This document shows positions 27,419-36,836 of a DNA stretch of 44,466 bases, piece after piece. The stretch is from a virus: positions 1-44,466 of IMG/VR virus record IMGVR_UViG_3300009551_000026, one strand, 5' to 3'. Below the pieces are notes generated by a model. The model searched no databases and was not told the origin of the DNA. It was given only the letters and a program-made list of their open reading frames with translations. The position numbers were made by a program, and so were the translations under genes. Numbering within the stretch: the stretch's first letter is position 1; each line of letters opens with the position of its first letter.

Positions 27419-27856
27419 ATGGCAGACAAGATCACGACCGACGAAACGCTTCCGGATGTGCCGGCTTCCAAGGTGAAGGCCGCGCAGCTGGAGGGCATTC
27501 AGGACGCCATCGCGGAAGGCGCGAAGGCACGCTTCCTGCAGACCGATGGCGTCGAGGTGCAGGACTATGATCCGGGCATCACGCCGACCTATGACGTGTT
27601 CCACCTTCAGGATCTGGTGGATCTGGACCCAGACGCGCTGAAGGCGACGCTGGACGGCAAGGGCGATCGCCCCGTGTCGCTGTCCGAAGGTCAGGTTGCC
27701 GGCCTTCTGGAGGTCGAGCGCTCGGGCAAGAACCGCACGGATATCGTCAAGGTGTTGTGCGACCATCTCGGCATCGATTCGCCCTACGAGGTAACTGATG
27801 CCGGCCCGAACTACACCAATGACGTGAACCGTTCGGCGGTGAAGCCGCGTGGCTGA
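27419..27856 (+). CDS. Hypothetical structural-region protein
   Basis: A 145-residue acidic protein (MADKITTDETLP start) with EGIQDAIAEGAKARFLQTDG, then YDVFHLQDLVDLDPDALKATL and a C-terminal NRTDIVKVLCDHLGI region. It lies between coat and gp4-like genes where P22 has no extra gene but related phages carry head decoration or connector genes. No named family can be given. Confidence 0.75.
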   Translation: MADKITTDETLPDVPASKVKAAQLEGIQDAIAEGAKARFLQTDGVEVQDYDPGITPTYDVFHLQDLVDLDPDALKATLDGKGDRPVSLSEGQVAGLLEVERSGKNRTDIVKVLCDHLGIDSPYEVTDAGPNYTNDVNRSAVKPRG

Positions 27857-28085
27857 TCCGTGCGCCGAATATCCGAAAGCGTCCTACAGGCTCGGCGCGC
27901 AAGCCGATGTCTGGGGTCGAATGATGGACATTCGGCACCTGATCGATCGAGAGGATGAGGAAGCCGCCCTGAGTGAGGGATGGGCGCTTCATCCTCTCGA
28001 TGTTCTCGATGATGAGCCGCTGATCGCCGAAGAGCTTGACCAGCCCCGGCGCCGCGGTCGTCCGCCCAAGGCGAGGACCGAATAA
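27849..28085 (+). CDS. Hypothetical small head-region protein, GTG start
   Basis: A 78-residue protein with an acidic helical core (LIDREDEEAALSEGWALHP) and a basic AT-hook-like end (RRRGRPPKARTE). The RGRPPK tail could contact DNA. It overlaps the previous gene by eight bases and the next by one. Such 'EDEEAALSEGW' proteins occur in phage head clusters. Function unknown. Confidence 0.72.
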   Translation: MADPCAEYPKASYRLGAQADVWGRMMDIRHLIDREDEEAALSEGWALHPLDVLDDEPLIAEELDQPRRRGRPPKARTE

Positions 28086-28912
28086 TGGCTCTGACCTATC
28101 ATATCAACTATCGGGGCATCCCAGGGACTCTGATTTACATCACAGGGTCGGATGGCGTGTCACGCGGCACTATCATCCCGGCGATGACGCTGGATGATGG
28201 CACCGGGACCGGGTCGCCTCTCGGCTCTGCCGCGAACCCGCTGAACATTACCAGTGGTTCCGGCGCTTCGTCCAATCAGGTGCAGGGCAACGCTGCCTCC
28301 GGGGCGACGGATACAGGCAACCCTGTAAAGGGCGCTGCAGTCTACAATTCGACGCTTCCGCTCGTCACGACTGGCCAGCGCGTTGATTTTCAGGCGGGGC
28401 GGAATGGCTCTCTGTTGGTTGGCACCGGCACGAACGGGACTGCGGGGCGAGATGCCATTGGCCAGCTCAATGGTTTTGTTGCAGCGACCGACACGACTAG
28501 TGCCGCTGCTCCCAATCCCATTGCCTCTGCGACTCATGTGTTCAACGGAACGACGTGGGATCGTCAGAAAAAGCCCAACGCGACCGGCCGCCTTCTGTCA
28601 TCTGCTGCAACGACGAATGCGACATCCGTAAAGGCTACGGCCGGTGATATGTTCCGCATTTCCGGCAATAACACGGTCGCGACCAAGCGCTATCTCAAGA
28701 TTTACGACAAGGCGTCGGCACCAACGGTTGGGACTGACGTGCCTCGCCGGACGATCCCACTGCTCGCTTCGGCCGCGTTCGACTTCAGCTTCCCGACGCC
28801 TATGTATTTCGCCAACGGCATCGCGTTCGCGATCACGGCAAATGCGGCCGATGCTGATACCACAGCAGTGGCTGCGGGCGATATCGAGTGCCTCATGCTG
28901 GATTATGCGTGA
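28085..28912 (+). CDS. Putative virion surface protein, Gly/Ala/Thr-rich
   Basis: A 275-residue protein of repeated short beta strands with much Gly, Ala, Thr and Asn (SGSGASSNQVQGNAASGATDTGN), no cysteines in the first half, and a C-terminal domain with RYLKIYDKASAPTVGTDVP and IPLLASAAFDFSFPTPMYF. Composition and the KIYDK motif are typical of decoration or fibre proteins of phage particles. It lies inside the head and tail module. The exact role is unknown. Confidence 0.78.
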   Translation: MALTYHINYRGIPGTLIYITGSDGVSRGTIIPAMTLDDGTGTGSPLGSAANPLNITSGSGASSNQVQGNAASGATDTGNPVKGAAVYNSTLPLVTTGQRVDFQAGRNGSLLVGTGTNGTAGRDAIGQLNGFVAATDTTSAAAPNPIASATHVFNGTTWDRQKKPNATGRLLSSAATTNATSVKATAGDMFRISGNNTVATKRYLKIYDKASAPTVGTDVPRRTIPLLASAAFDFSFPTPMYFANGIAFAITANAADADTTAVAAGDIECLMLDYA

Positions 28913-29328
28913 TGGGCTGGTTTTCTAACCTGATCCCGCCCTCACCAGCTAGTGCGATGCCGCCAGGCGTGTCCGATGCGGGGGCATTGGGCAACAACAC
29001 AAACCAGTTCGCTCTGGCGGATCACACCCACGCCAGCAAGGCGCGGAAGATGATCGCGGCGATCACGAATGCCACAACCTACACGTGGACCTATCCCACG
29101 GCTTTTGGCGCAGGCGTGGTCCCGATTTGCAACGGCATCGCACAGACGGCGGCCGGGGTGACGGACCTGATCAACGTGCAGATCCAGGGCGTTCCGACGA
29201 ACACCCAATGCACCTTCGTGATCACCCGCTATCAGCAGAGTCTGGCGTCGCTGCTTGGGCTGACGATCCTGTCCCTGAACACGGGCGGCTTCACGGGCAA
29301 CCTTCATCTGATCGCGTTCGAGCCGTGA
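28912..29328 (+). CDS. Putative virion protein with fibre-like domain
   Basis: A 138-residue protein beginning MGWFSNLIPP. It contains GVSDAGALGNNTNQFALADHTHAS, the 'A-DHTH' motif common where phage fibre domains are joined, followed by a small beta domain (TTYTWTYPTAF, INVQIQGVPTNTQCTFVITRY). It probably decorates the virion with the neighbouring Gly-rich protein. It precedes gp4-like by a four-base GTGA overlap. Confidence 0.72.
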   Translation: MGWFSNLIPPSPASAMPPGVSDAGALGNNTNQFALADHTHASKARKMIAAITNATTYTWTYPTAFGAGVVPICNGIAQTAAGVTDLINVQIQGVPTNTQCTFVITRYQQSLASLLGLTILSLNTGGFTGNLHLIAFEP

Positions 29329-29783
29329 CGGTCGTTCCGGTCTTTGGCGGCCCGAAGAAGCGGGACATCATCCAGCGAGCTTATGGGTTCTGCGGACAGG
29401 CGGCCTATGAGTTCGAGCTGACCCCGGAAGAGTATAATGCCGGTCTGCGGGCAATGAATGACCAGCTCGCAGCCTGCAACTGCACGACCTACAATTTCCC
29501 CGAATATGGCGATGGCAACGCTGAGGATGAAAGCGGGTTGGCCGCGAACGATATTCTCGGGGTATCTTACTACGTCGCGCAGCTGCTGGCTCCGCAGATC
29601 GGCAAGACGCTGACCGCCAGCAAGCCGGCTTCCCGCGCGTGCGATCTCTTCCTGATGAAATGGCAGGCCATTCCGTCTGTCGAACTTGGTCGTCAAACGC
29701 CGCGTGGTGCGGGCAACCGCTACTGGAACGGGCCTTTGCCTTTCTTCGTGGCGCCCGTGTCGGAAGACGAGCCCGCGCAGTAA
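29325..29783 (+). CDS. P22 gp4-like head-completion / tail accessory factor
   Basis: A 152-residue protein from GTG 29325. It contains KRDIIQRAYGFCGQAAYEFELTPEEYNAGLRAMNDQLA, the conserved helical signature of the P22 gp4 family, and EDESGLAANDILGVSYYVAQLLAP. gp4 binds the portal after packaging and is the attachment site for gp10. Size (P22 gp4 has 166 residues) and gene order agree. Confidence 0.9.
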   Translation: MTVVPVFGGPKKRDIIQRAYGFCGQAAYEFELTPEEYNAGLRAMNDQLAACNCTTYNFPEYGDGNAEDESGLAANDILGVSYYVAQLLAPQIGKTLTASKPASRACDLFLMKWQAIPSVELGRQTPRGAGNRYWNGPLPFFVAPVSEDEPAQ

Positions 29784-31177
29784 TGCAAATCCCCCTGCTC
29801 TCCGGCATCACTACGTCCGAGATGGCGGATTTCAACATCTCCTATCCGATCAACCTTGAGCCTGTCGCCGCCGAAAACGGCATTTCTCAAGGATATGTGC
29901 GCAGCGCCATGGGCGCCGTGCCTTTTGCCACGGGGCCTGGGGTTGATCGAGGCGGGATCAACTGGAACGGCACCCTCTATCGCGTGATGGGCACCAAGCT
30001 GGTCAGCATCGCCCAAAATGGCGCCGTGGCGACGTTGGGGGATGTGGGTGCCGGCGGCCCCGTCAGCATGGATTATGGATTCGATCGGCTGGCAATCCAG
30101 AGCGGGACAAGCCTCTATTATTGGAATGGATCGATCCTCACCCAGGTGACAGATCCCGACTTGGGGCAATGCCTTGATGTGCTCTGGATGGATGGATATT
30201 ATATCTCGACGGACGGGACGTACATCATCGTCACCGACCTGACCGATCCAACCAGCATCGATCCGCTGAAATATGGTTCGGCCGAAGCGGATCCGGATAT
30301 GGTGACGGGGCTTTTGCGGCTGCGCGACGAACTTTATGTTTTCGGCTCGAACACGATCCAGATTTTCACGGACCAGGGTGGCACAGTCTTTCCGTTCGCG
30401 GTCAACGATGGCGCCACGATCCCAATCGGCTGTGTCGGGCCGCGCGCAAAATGTCTGTTCTCGCAGACCTTCGCGTTCTGCGGCGCCGGGCGAAACCATG
30501 CTCCGGCGATCTGGCAGGCTAGCGGCGGCACGGCGCTCAAGCTCTCCACCCGCGCCATTGACGACATGCTGGCGGAGGTTGCCGACCTTTCCACAGTACA
30601 GCTTGAGGCGCGCGTTTCTCGCGATGAAGAGCGCCTTTATATCCACCTTCCAGATCGCACGCTCGTCTATCTGCAGAAAGCCTCGACGATCGCCGACAAG
30701 CCAGTCTGGTATGTGTGCAACTCGGGCCAAGGCATGGACAAAGCCTATCGCCCGCGCAACGCTGTTTACGTCTATGGCAAGTGGTTCGTAGGCGATACGG
30801 AGAGCAATGCGGTAGGGGTTCTTGATGAGGGCATTGCTACCCATTTCGGCGAGGCCGTAGGCTGGCAGATCATCACGCCCATGCTTTACAATGCCGCGAA
30901 AAGCGGGATCGTGCATTGCCTGGAGCTTGTTGGGCTACCTGGGCGGCATAAGTCCACCACCGAGCCCGCTGCGTTTTTCTCCTATTCGCTCGATGGCGAG
31001 ACATGGAGCATGGAGCGGACCAATCGTCTCGGCCGCGCCGGCAACCGTGTCAAACGCATCACTTGGAACCCCCATAAGCGGTTCCGAAACTATATGGCGT
31101 TGAAATTCAGGGGTGACAGTTCCGCACTGGCGGGCTGGGCAGCGCTGGAGGCGGATATCGAGCCGTTGGCTGCATGA
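29783..31177 (+). CDS. P22 gp10-like packaged-DNA stabilisation protein
   Basis: A 464-residue protein (P22 gp10 has 472) with a beta-propeller-like repeat structure: INWNGTLYRVMG, GPVSMDYGFDRLAIQSG, DGYYISTDGTYIIVTDLTDP, RLRDELYVFGSNTIQIFTD, ERLYIHLPDRTLVYL. It forms the hexameric hub that closes the portal and holds the tailspikes or needle. Gene order after gp4-like supports it. Confidence 0.94.
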   Translation: MQIPLLSGITTSEMADFNISYPINLEPVAAENGISQGYVRSAMGAVPFATGPGVDRGGINWNGTLYRVMGTKLVSIAQNGAVATLGDVGAGGPVSMDYGFDRLAIQSGTSLYYWNGSILTQVTDPDLGQCLDVLWMDGYYISTDGTYIIVTDLTDPTSIDPLKYGSAEADPDMVTGLLRLRDELYVFGSNTIQIFTDQGGTVFPFAVNDGATIPIGCVGPRAKCLFSQTFAFCGAGRNHAPAIWQASGGTALKLSTRAIDDMLAEVADLSTVQLEARVSRDEERLYIHLPDRTLVYLQKASTIADKPVWYVCNSGQGMDKAYRPRNAVYVYGKWFVGDTESNAVGVLDEGIATHFGEAVGWQIITPMLYNAAKSGIVHCLELVGLPGRHKSTTEPAAFFSYSLDGETWSMERTNRLGRAGNRVKRITWNPHKRFRNYMALKFRGDSSALAGWAALEADIEPLAA

Positions 31178-31680
31178 GCACGACCGTCACTCGTTCGGAC
31201 ATCCAGAAACTGGCATCGCTGGTCAATGGGAAGATCGTACCGCTCGATACCAAGCTCTTGCGCTGGTTCGAGGATCTGGCGGGTATCGGCAAATCCAATG
31301 CTGACGCGATCAATGGCCTGACGGACGCAACGACAGGCATCACCGCAGTCACCGCGCTGACGCTCTCTAACAATGCCGCCTTGGACAATGAGCGGATTTT
31401 CACGCCAGATCCGAACCTGTTCACCGCCTCGGATGGCGGACCAGGGGGGCAATATACAATCACCCTCGCCTATCCGATTATCCTCAATGGCGGGTTCGCC
31501 TGCACCTTCAACCTTGAGGCGGATACCAACCTTGACCTGCCTTCGTCGGGCCGCGTTCTGACCGATGACATCGTATTCCCCGGACCCTACGCTGATGACA
31601 CCGCAGCGGCGACTGGCGGTGTTCCTGTGAATGGGGCTTATCGGAAAACTGGCGGAACGGTCGCATGGCGCCAGACTTGA
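31174..31680 (+). CDS. Tail protein at the gp26 position
   Basis: A 168-residue protein in the place of the P22 tail needle gp26. The first 50 residues are helical (RSDIQKLASLVNGKIVPLD), then come short beta repeats, ending in NGAYRKTGGTVAWRQT, an ending seen in phage fibre tips. It lacks the long coiled coil of P22 gp26, so it may be a shorter plug. Assignment is by position; the fold is uncertain. Confidence 0.65.
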   Translation: MSTTVTRSDIQKLASLVNGKIVPLDTKLLRWFEDLAGIGKSNADAINGLTDATTGITAVTALTLSNNAALDNERIFTPDPNLFTASDGGPGGQYTITLAYPIILNGGFACTFNLEADTNLDLPSSGRVLTDDIVFPGPYADDTAAATGGVPVNGAYRKTGGTVAWRQT

Positions 31681-31705
31681 CCGTTGCCCAATAAATAGGC
31701 ATAGT
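31677..31705 (+). promoter_or_regulatory. Second late promoter, before the gp14-like gene
   Basis: TTGACC (31677-31682), 17-bp spacer GTTGCC...TAGG, and CATAGT (31700-31705). It matches the promoter at 25950-25978 in 21 of 29 positions, including the GTTGCC and TAGGCAT blocks. It also overlaps a stop codon (TGA of the gp26-position gene). It would drive the ejection-protein genes. The 80-bp gap otherwise holds no gene. Confidence 0.68.
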
Positions 31706-31760
31706 CCCCACACGCGCGAAACAGGCCTTCCGTGGGGCCACCCGAGCTTGAGAGAGCAAG

Positions 31761-32195
31761 GTGGCTGTTCGTCGCGAAACCGATCCCGAGTTCGTCAACC
31801 GCATCGCTAACAGCGATAGCGTGCGCCCGTTCATCCGCCCTGATGGCGCGTTCATGGACTGGTCTCAGGTTGTAGCGCTCCCCAGCACGCAAACCGGCGT
31901 TGTCGTTCTGTCGAATGGTGAAGATGCGGTGGCTGCGTTCGAGATGACCGCGCCAGGGATTTTCCAATCGCACACGTTGTTCTCCGAGACGTGTCGCGGC
32001 CGAAAGGCGATCGAGACTGGTCGCGAGATGGTCGCGTGGATGTTCGATCATGGCGCGGACATCGTCTGGGGCGCCACGCCGCGCGATAATGCGAAGGCCC
32101 GGTGGTTCAACCGCCAGATTGGTGCCCACCCTACCCCCAATTCCGATGACGAAGACGAGATCTTCGAAATCCGCAAATCTGATTGGACGCACTGA
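31761..32195 (+). CDS. P22 gp14-like head assembly protein, GNAT-type
   Basis: A 144-residue protein from GTG 31761. It has an acetyltransferase-like layout (VLSNGEDAVAAFEM, ... GREMVAWMFDHGADIVWGATPRDNAKARWFNRQIG), with the ATPRDNAKARWF motif typical of GNAT-like phage proteins. It lies between the gp26-position and gp7-like genes where P22 has gp14, which acts in making the ejection machinery. Enzymatic activity is not implied. Confidence 0.75.
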   Translation: MAVRRETDPEFVNRIANSDSVRPFIRPDGAFMDWSQVVALPSTQTGVVVLSNGEDAVAAFEMTAPGIFQSHTLFSETCRGRKAIETGREMVAWMFDHGADIVWGATPRDNAKARWFNRQIGAHPTPNSDDEDEIFEIRKSDWTH

Positions 32196-32821
32196 TGGCA
32201 AGCGCAGCGATTGCAGCGGGCTCCTCGATCCTGGGCGGCATCGCCGGGGGTAAGGGCGCGTCGAAAGCGGCCAAGATCCAGGCGGCGGCCTATCAGAAGG
32301 GCATCGACGAGCAGTCCCGCGAGTTCGGGATCACGCAGCAGAACGAAGCGCCCTATATTCAGGGCGGTAATACCGGCCTGCAGGCGTTCCTGAACCTGAT
32401 CGGGCTCGGAACGGGTGGCGCGCAGGGTCAACAGACCGCGATCGACGGTCTCAAGGGCGGCCCGCTCTACACCTCGCTCATGAACAACGGGCAGGACGCG
32501 ATCCTGGCCAATGCCGCAGCCACGGGCGGCCTTCGTGGCGGCAATACGCAGGATGCGCTGTCCCGGCTTGGCGTCGATACGCTGTCTCAGGTCTATCAGA
32601 ACCAGCTCGGGAATTATGGAAGCCTGATCAACACCGGACAGGCGGCTGTCGCTGGCCAGGCGGCTGCTGGGCAGAATTACGCCAACGCCGTGAGCCAGCT
32701 TTATGGCCAGCAGGGCGGCGCGCAGGCAACGGCGGCAGCTGCGCCTTATGCCGCGATCCAGGGCATTTTCAGTCAACTTGGTGGGCAGAGTAGCGGCCTC
32801 GCAAAAGCGTTCGGCTGGTAA
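32195..32821 (+). CDS. P22 gp7-like ejection (DNA transfer) protein
   Basis: A 208-residue protein with an N-terminal membrane-active segment (ASAAIAAGSSILGGIAGGKGA), then Gln/Ala/Gly-rich helices (QAAAYQKGIDEQSREFGI, SQVYQNQLGNYGSLINTG) and ending GLAKAFGW. Similar proteins are ejected with DNA and form part of the trans-envelope channel in P22-like phages. ATG 32195 shares a base with the upstream stop. Confidence 0.83.
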   Translation: MASAAIAAGSSILGGIAGGKGASKAAKIQAAAYQKGIDEQSREFGITQQNEAPYIQGGNTGLQAFLNLIGLGTGGAQGQQTAIDGLKGGPLYTSLMNNGQDAILANAAATGGLRGGNTQDALSRLGVDTLSQVYQNQLGNYGSLINTGQAAVAGQAAAGQNYANAVSQLYGQQGGAQATAAAAPYAAIQGIFSQLGGQSSGLAKAFGW

Positions 32822-34617
32822 TGGCCACCGATCCCTCTGGCATCATCGCGAACCTGCTGGCGGGTACTGGCTACGGTCGCACGGTCAGCGACTATCAGCA
32901 GCAGAACACGCAGAACCAGCTTGGTCAGCAGCAACTGGCGACTGGCGCGCTGCAGGCTGCTGCTGCTCAGCAGAAACTGACCCAGCAGGCGCGATATCAA
33001 CAGTGGGCGCAAGAATACGCGCAAAATCCGACGCCGCAGAAACTTGGCCAAGGCATCGCCATGTTTCCCGACATGGCCGATGGGCTACAGAAATCTTATC
33101 AGGTTATGACAGAGCCTGAGAGAATCTCGCGCGTCACGCAGCTTTCCCAGATCTACAATGCCGCGAAATCGGGTCGCTCCGACCTCGCATCTCAGCAGAT
33201 CGATGGCATCATCAATGCCGAGAAGCAGCAGGGCGTGGACACCAGCGAAGCCGAGCAGGTCAAGGCTGCACTCGCTTCAGGTGACAAGGACGCCCTGACA
33301 CGCCTGCAGGCGTTCGCACAGGCTCACCTTGCTGCGGCATCCCCTGATTTCGCGAAGGCGATTGGGATTACCGGAAATGACAAGGATAGCACCCACGTCA
33401 TTAATCCGGGCGGGGCTTTGGTCGATAATTCCGGGCGCGAGCTTTACCGGGCGAATGACGCGGCCCCGAAATATCAGGTCGTCAAGAATGCGAACGGTTC
33501 CGAGTCCATTGTTCAGCTGGGAGGAGGTGGTCAAGCATCTGGTGGTGGCGCCGCGCCCGCTAGCGGCGCTCCATCCACGATTTCCGATGTTGGATCGATC
33601 TGGCAGAACATAGTCAAGCGCGAGGGCGGCACGAACTCTGACGGGTCATTCCGCACGTCGCCGAAAGGCGCGATTGGCCCGGCGCAACTCATGCCGAACA
33701 CGATCGCGACCGCGGCGCAGCTTGCCGGCCTTGATCCCAAGACGGTGGCGACCGATCCCAATGCCAATCTGGCGGCGGGTCAGGCCTATTTCCAGAAGCA
33801 GCTTTCGGACTTCGGTGATCCTGCCCTTGCCGCTGCCGCCTATAATGCAGGGCCGGGCCGTGTGCGGCAGGCCCTGGCTATCGCTCAGTCCAAGGGTGGC
33901 AACTGGCTGAATTATCTGCCGGCCGAGACGCGGGCCTATGTGCCTGCAGTGACGGGCGGCGCTCCGCAGTCTGCGGGCATCAAGCCGATATACACCTCTC
34001 AGGGTGGCAAGCCGGGCTATTTGATCCTCACCCCGCAAGAGGTTTCTGCCATCCCAGGCCTTGACCCGCAGACGGTCTATCAGCGCTCGCCCACGGGTGA
34101 GATCACCGCTGTGGGCGGCCAGAACAAGTCTCAGCTGAAGCCCTTGCCGCCTAAGGCGCTGGATGTCCTCTCGACGAACAATGCATCGCTGACGAACATC
34201 AATCAGGCGATCGATCTGCTCGATCCCAAGAACAAGAGCAAGGATGCGCAGGCGGCACGCTATTCGATCGGATCAAGCAATTATCTGATTCCGAACGCGA
34301 TCTTGCAGCACACGGATGAAAACGGAAATCAGTTCCGGGCTCAGATCGGTCAGATCGGCGGCGTGATCATCAAGGATATTTCCGGCGCTGCCGTTTCCGC
34401 ATCTGAAGACGAACGGCTGGCGAAGTGGGTGCCCTCGGTTACGGACAGCCCGAGCGCGGCGCTTGCAAAGCTGAAGAACCTTCGCCGCGAGATCATGCAG
34501 CGCAACGGAGCCGTGACAGACGCTTACAGTGAGGATCAGGGGTATCGCCCCTATTCTCCGGGCCAACAGTCACAGCCCTCTTCCGGCTTCCGCGTGCTGC
34601 GCGTGAGGCCGAAATGA
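32821..34617 (+). CDS. Ejection protein with lytic transglycosylase domain (gp20 position)
   Basis: A 598-residue protein. The N-terminal 100 residues are Gln-rich helices, residues about 258-380 form an SLT lytic transglycosylase domain (IVKREGG with Glu268, AIGPAQLMPNTIATAAQLAG, AAAAYNAGPGRVRQAL), and the C-terminal part contains NQAIDLLDPKNKS and RLAKWVPSVTDSPSAALAKL. It would open the cell wall locally during DNA entry. In P22 the equivalent enzyme lies elsewhere; fusion to the gp20-position protein is a variant. Confidence 0.9.
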   Translation: MATDPSGIIANLLAGTGYGRTVSDYQQQNTQNQLGQQQLATGALQAAAAQQKLTQQARYQQWAQEYAQNPTPQKLGQGIAMFPDMADGLQKSYQVMTEPERISRVTQLSQIYNAAKSGRSDLASQQIDGIINAEKQQGVDTSEAEQVKAALASGDKDALTRLQAFAQAHLAAASPDFAKAIGITGNDKDSTHVINPGGALVDNSGRELYRANDAAPKYQVVKNANGSESIVQLGGGGQASGGGAAPASGAPSTISDVGSIWQNIVKREGGTNSDGSFRTSPKGAIGPAQLMPNTIATAAQLAGLDPKTVATDPNANLAAGQAYFQKQLSDFGDPALAAAAYNAGPGRVRQALAIAQSKGGNWLNYLPAETRAYVPAVTGGAPQSAGIKPIYTSQGGKPGYLILTPQEVSAIPGLDPQTVYQRSPTGEITAVGGQNKSQLKPLPPKALDVLSTNNASLTNINQAIDLLDPKNKSKDAQAARYSIGSSNYLIPNAILQHTDENGNQFRAQIGQIGGVIIKDISGAAVSASEDERLAKWVPSVTDSPSAALAKLKNLRREIMQRNGAVTDAYSEDQGYRPYSPGQQSQPSSGFRVLRVRPK

Positions 34618-36791
34618 CGGCTGCTCCGCAAACCATGGTCTACACGGTTGATCTGGGCAACGGTCATGTCGCCGATGTCGAGGGCCCTCCGAACGCCACG
34701 TCCGAGCAGCTTCAGGCATTTCTGGCGGGGTCTGGTGGTGCTGATGATCCGGGGCAGATCCGCTATGCCGATCCTCAGGGCGGCCAGATAGACCAGTACG
34801 GGAATGCCACAGCGGTGCAGGGCAGCGACGGGCGATGGACCCTGGACCCCGGCGAACCCACGGCAGTCCCTGAAACCTCGGTTGGCGGCTCGGCGGCGCG
34901 TGGTGCAGTTGATGGCGCGACGCTGGGGTTCGGAGACGAACTGCATGGCGCTTATGAAGGCGCAAAGTCCGCTCTGACTGGCGGAGATTTCGCAACCGGC
35001 TATAACACGACGGTTGCCGGCGATCGTGCGCAGTCGGAAGCGGATCAGGAGCAGCATCCCTATGCCCGTGTCGCTGGTGAGCTTGCTGGCGGTCTTGTCG
35101 TCCCTGGCATTGGCGAGGGTGCTGGTCTTACCCGTGGTCTTTCGGCGGTGGCCTCGGATGCGTATCGTGCCGCGCGCCTCGAAGGCTTCGCAGCAGATGA
35201 GGCGCGGGTCATCGCGCAGCGTACTGTTGCGCGCCGGATTGCGACTGAGGGCGCTGCCTATGGTGGCGCATATGGCGCGGGTTCGGCGGACGGAGGTCCC
35301 AGTGAACGACTGACAGGGGCGCTTGAGGGTGGTCTTGCCGGCGGCGTCGGCGGTCTTGCTCTTGGTGGTGCTGGCCAGCTTTTAGCGGGGCGCTCATATG
35401 CCGCCCGCGAGGCGGCGCGTGCATTGCCTCTTTCAGAAGGACAACAGACGGCTGCGGCGGCTGATCGTCTCGGCATTGATCCTTTCGCAGCAGATGTCGG
35501 CGGCCCCACGACCCGGCGATTGACTGCGGCGACTGCGCAAACCCCGCTGGGGGCCGCACCTGTCATCAATGCCGCTCAGCGCGTCGGTGAGCAATCGCAG
35601 GCGGCCCGCGACCGTATCGCATCTTCGGTCGGCAACGCCCTTGATCCGGAGGCTATGGGCAACCAGGCGCGGCAGGGCGGACTGGCCTATATCCAGAGTA
35701 GCGGTCAGGCTGCACGTGGTATCTACAATGCGGCGGAAAAGGCATCTCAGGGCGCCACGGTCGATCCTACCGATGCTTTGGCGGCGCTCGACAAGAATAT
35801 CTCCGAACTATCCGAAACGCCGGGCGGCGCGCCAGGCGTAGAGCGGCTTCAAGGTCTTCGCGATGCTCTGGCCAAGGGGCAAGTCAGCGTCGCCGGCATC
35901 CGCAACATGCGCAGTGTGCTGCGGCAGGAGTTCATCAAGGACGGCCTTGTTGGTTCCGATTTGGAGCGGCGCGTCAATCAGGTGCTGGATGGCGCGTCGA
36001 ATGATGTCGTCAATGGGCTGAAGGCGCAAGGCAAGGATGATGCAGCCCGATATTTCTCTCAGGCCGATGCGGCGTGGAAAACCCGCATGGACACCATCAA
36101 CAATGTCATCAAGCCACTGATCGGCACGCGCGAAGCCCCGAAGTCGGGCGAACAGATCGCCAAGGCGTTGACGGCCGACCTGCAGGGCAATCAGGCGCGC
36201 GCGGTGAAGTTCATTCGCTCGCTGCCCGCTTCGGAGGGCCAAGACGTTCGCGCCAGTATCATCGGCGCACTCGGAAAAGGGAATCCCGGCACACAGAACG
36301 CAGCCGGTGACAGCTTTTCGCTCAACCAGTTCCTGACGCAATGGAACAAGATAGGCCCCACGGCCAAGCGGGCCTATTTCGATGACGAGACGCGCTCGGC
36401 GCTGGAGGATCTGGCCAAGGTCGCGCAGGGTTCTCGCGAAGCCGGCGCTTATGCCAACCGATCCAATACTGGCGGCGCGCTGGGTGGACTCGCGACCGGC
36501 GCTACAAGCGTTCTTGGTATCGCCACTTTGGGCAAGACCCTGGCGCTTCAATATGGCGCCGGCAGGTTGCTCGCATCGCCACGGTTTGCTCGCTGGTTAG
36601 CGCGCGCGCCGAGAACTGCTCTCAGCCCCGTTGCCTATGCGGATCGCCTGACGCGCATAGCGCGGGCTGATCCCGGCATTGCGACGGAGGCGCTCGGCTT
36701 TCGTGATGTGCTGCTGCGCTCGATCCAGCAGCCAAATCTCGCAGCAAATCCAGATGGCAATGTGGCCGAAGGAGGCGGGAATGACCGCTAG
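34614..36791 (+). CDS. Ejection protein at the gp16 position
   Basis: A 725-residue protein. It starts with a small beta domain (TMVYTVDLGNGHVADVEGP), then has Gly/Ala-rich membrane-like stretches (LAGGVGGLALGGAGQLL, GGALGGLATGATSVLGIATL) and long helices (LDALAALDKNISELSE-type). Length (P22 gp16 has 609) and position after the gp20-position gene support an ejected inner-head protein forming part of the DNA conduit. It has no recognised enzyme motif. Confidence 0.82.
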   Translation: MTAAPQTMVYTVDLGNGHVADVEGPPNATSEQLQAFLAGSGGADDPGQIRYADPQGGQIDQYGNATAVQGSDGRWTLDPGEPTAVPETSVGGSAARGAVDGATLGFGDELHGAYEGAKSALTGGDFATGYNTTVAGDRAQSEADQEQHPYARVAGELAGGLVVPGIGEGAGLTRGLSAVASDAYRAARLEGFAADEARVIAQRTVARRIATEGAAYGGAYGAGSADGGPSERLTGALEGGLAGGVGGLALGGAGQLLAGRSYAAREAARALPLSEGQQTAAAADRLGIDPFAADVGGPTTRRLTAATAQTPLGAAPVINAAQRVGEQSQAARDRIASSVGNALDPEAMGNQARQGGLAYIQSSGQAARGIYNAAEKASQGATVDPTDALAALDKNISELSETPGGAPGVERLQGLRDALAKGQVSVAGIRNMRSVLRQEFIKDGLVGSDLERRVNQVLDGASNDVVNGLKAQGKDDAARYFSQADAAWKTRMDTINNVIKPLIGTREAPKSGEQIAKALTADLQGNQARAVKFIRSLPASEGQDVRASIIGALGKGNPGTQNAAGDSFSLNQFLTQWNKIGPTAKRAYFDDETRSALEDLAKVAQGSREAGAYANRSNTGGALGGLATGATSVLGIATLGKTLALQYGAGRLLASPRFARWLARAPRTALSPVAYADRLTRIARADPGIATEALGFRDVLLRSIQQPNLAANPDGNVAEGGGNDR

Positions 36792-36836
36792 CACCGGGAA
36801 CCATAGCCACCTTTTCACCCCCTCGGAGTACCGTTA

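Noticed and set aside
26041-27498. A 485-codon leftward frame opposite the coat gene
   Set aside because: High-GC antisense shadow: product is a His/Arg/Val/Ala mixture without domain, while the plus strand encodes the P22-like coat protein with promoter and terminator.
29720-30916. A 398-codon leftward frame opposite the gp10-like gene
   Set aside because: Antisense shadow of a strongly supported structural gene; no ribosome site and no recognisable domain.
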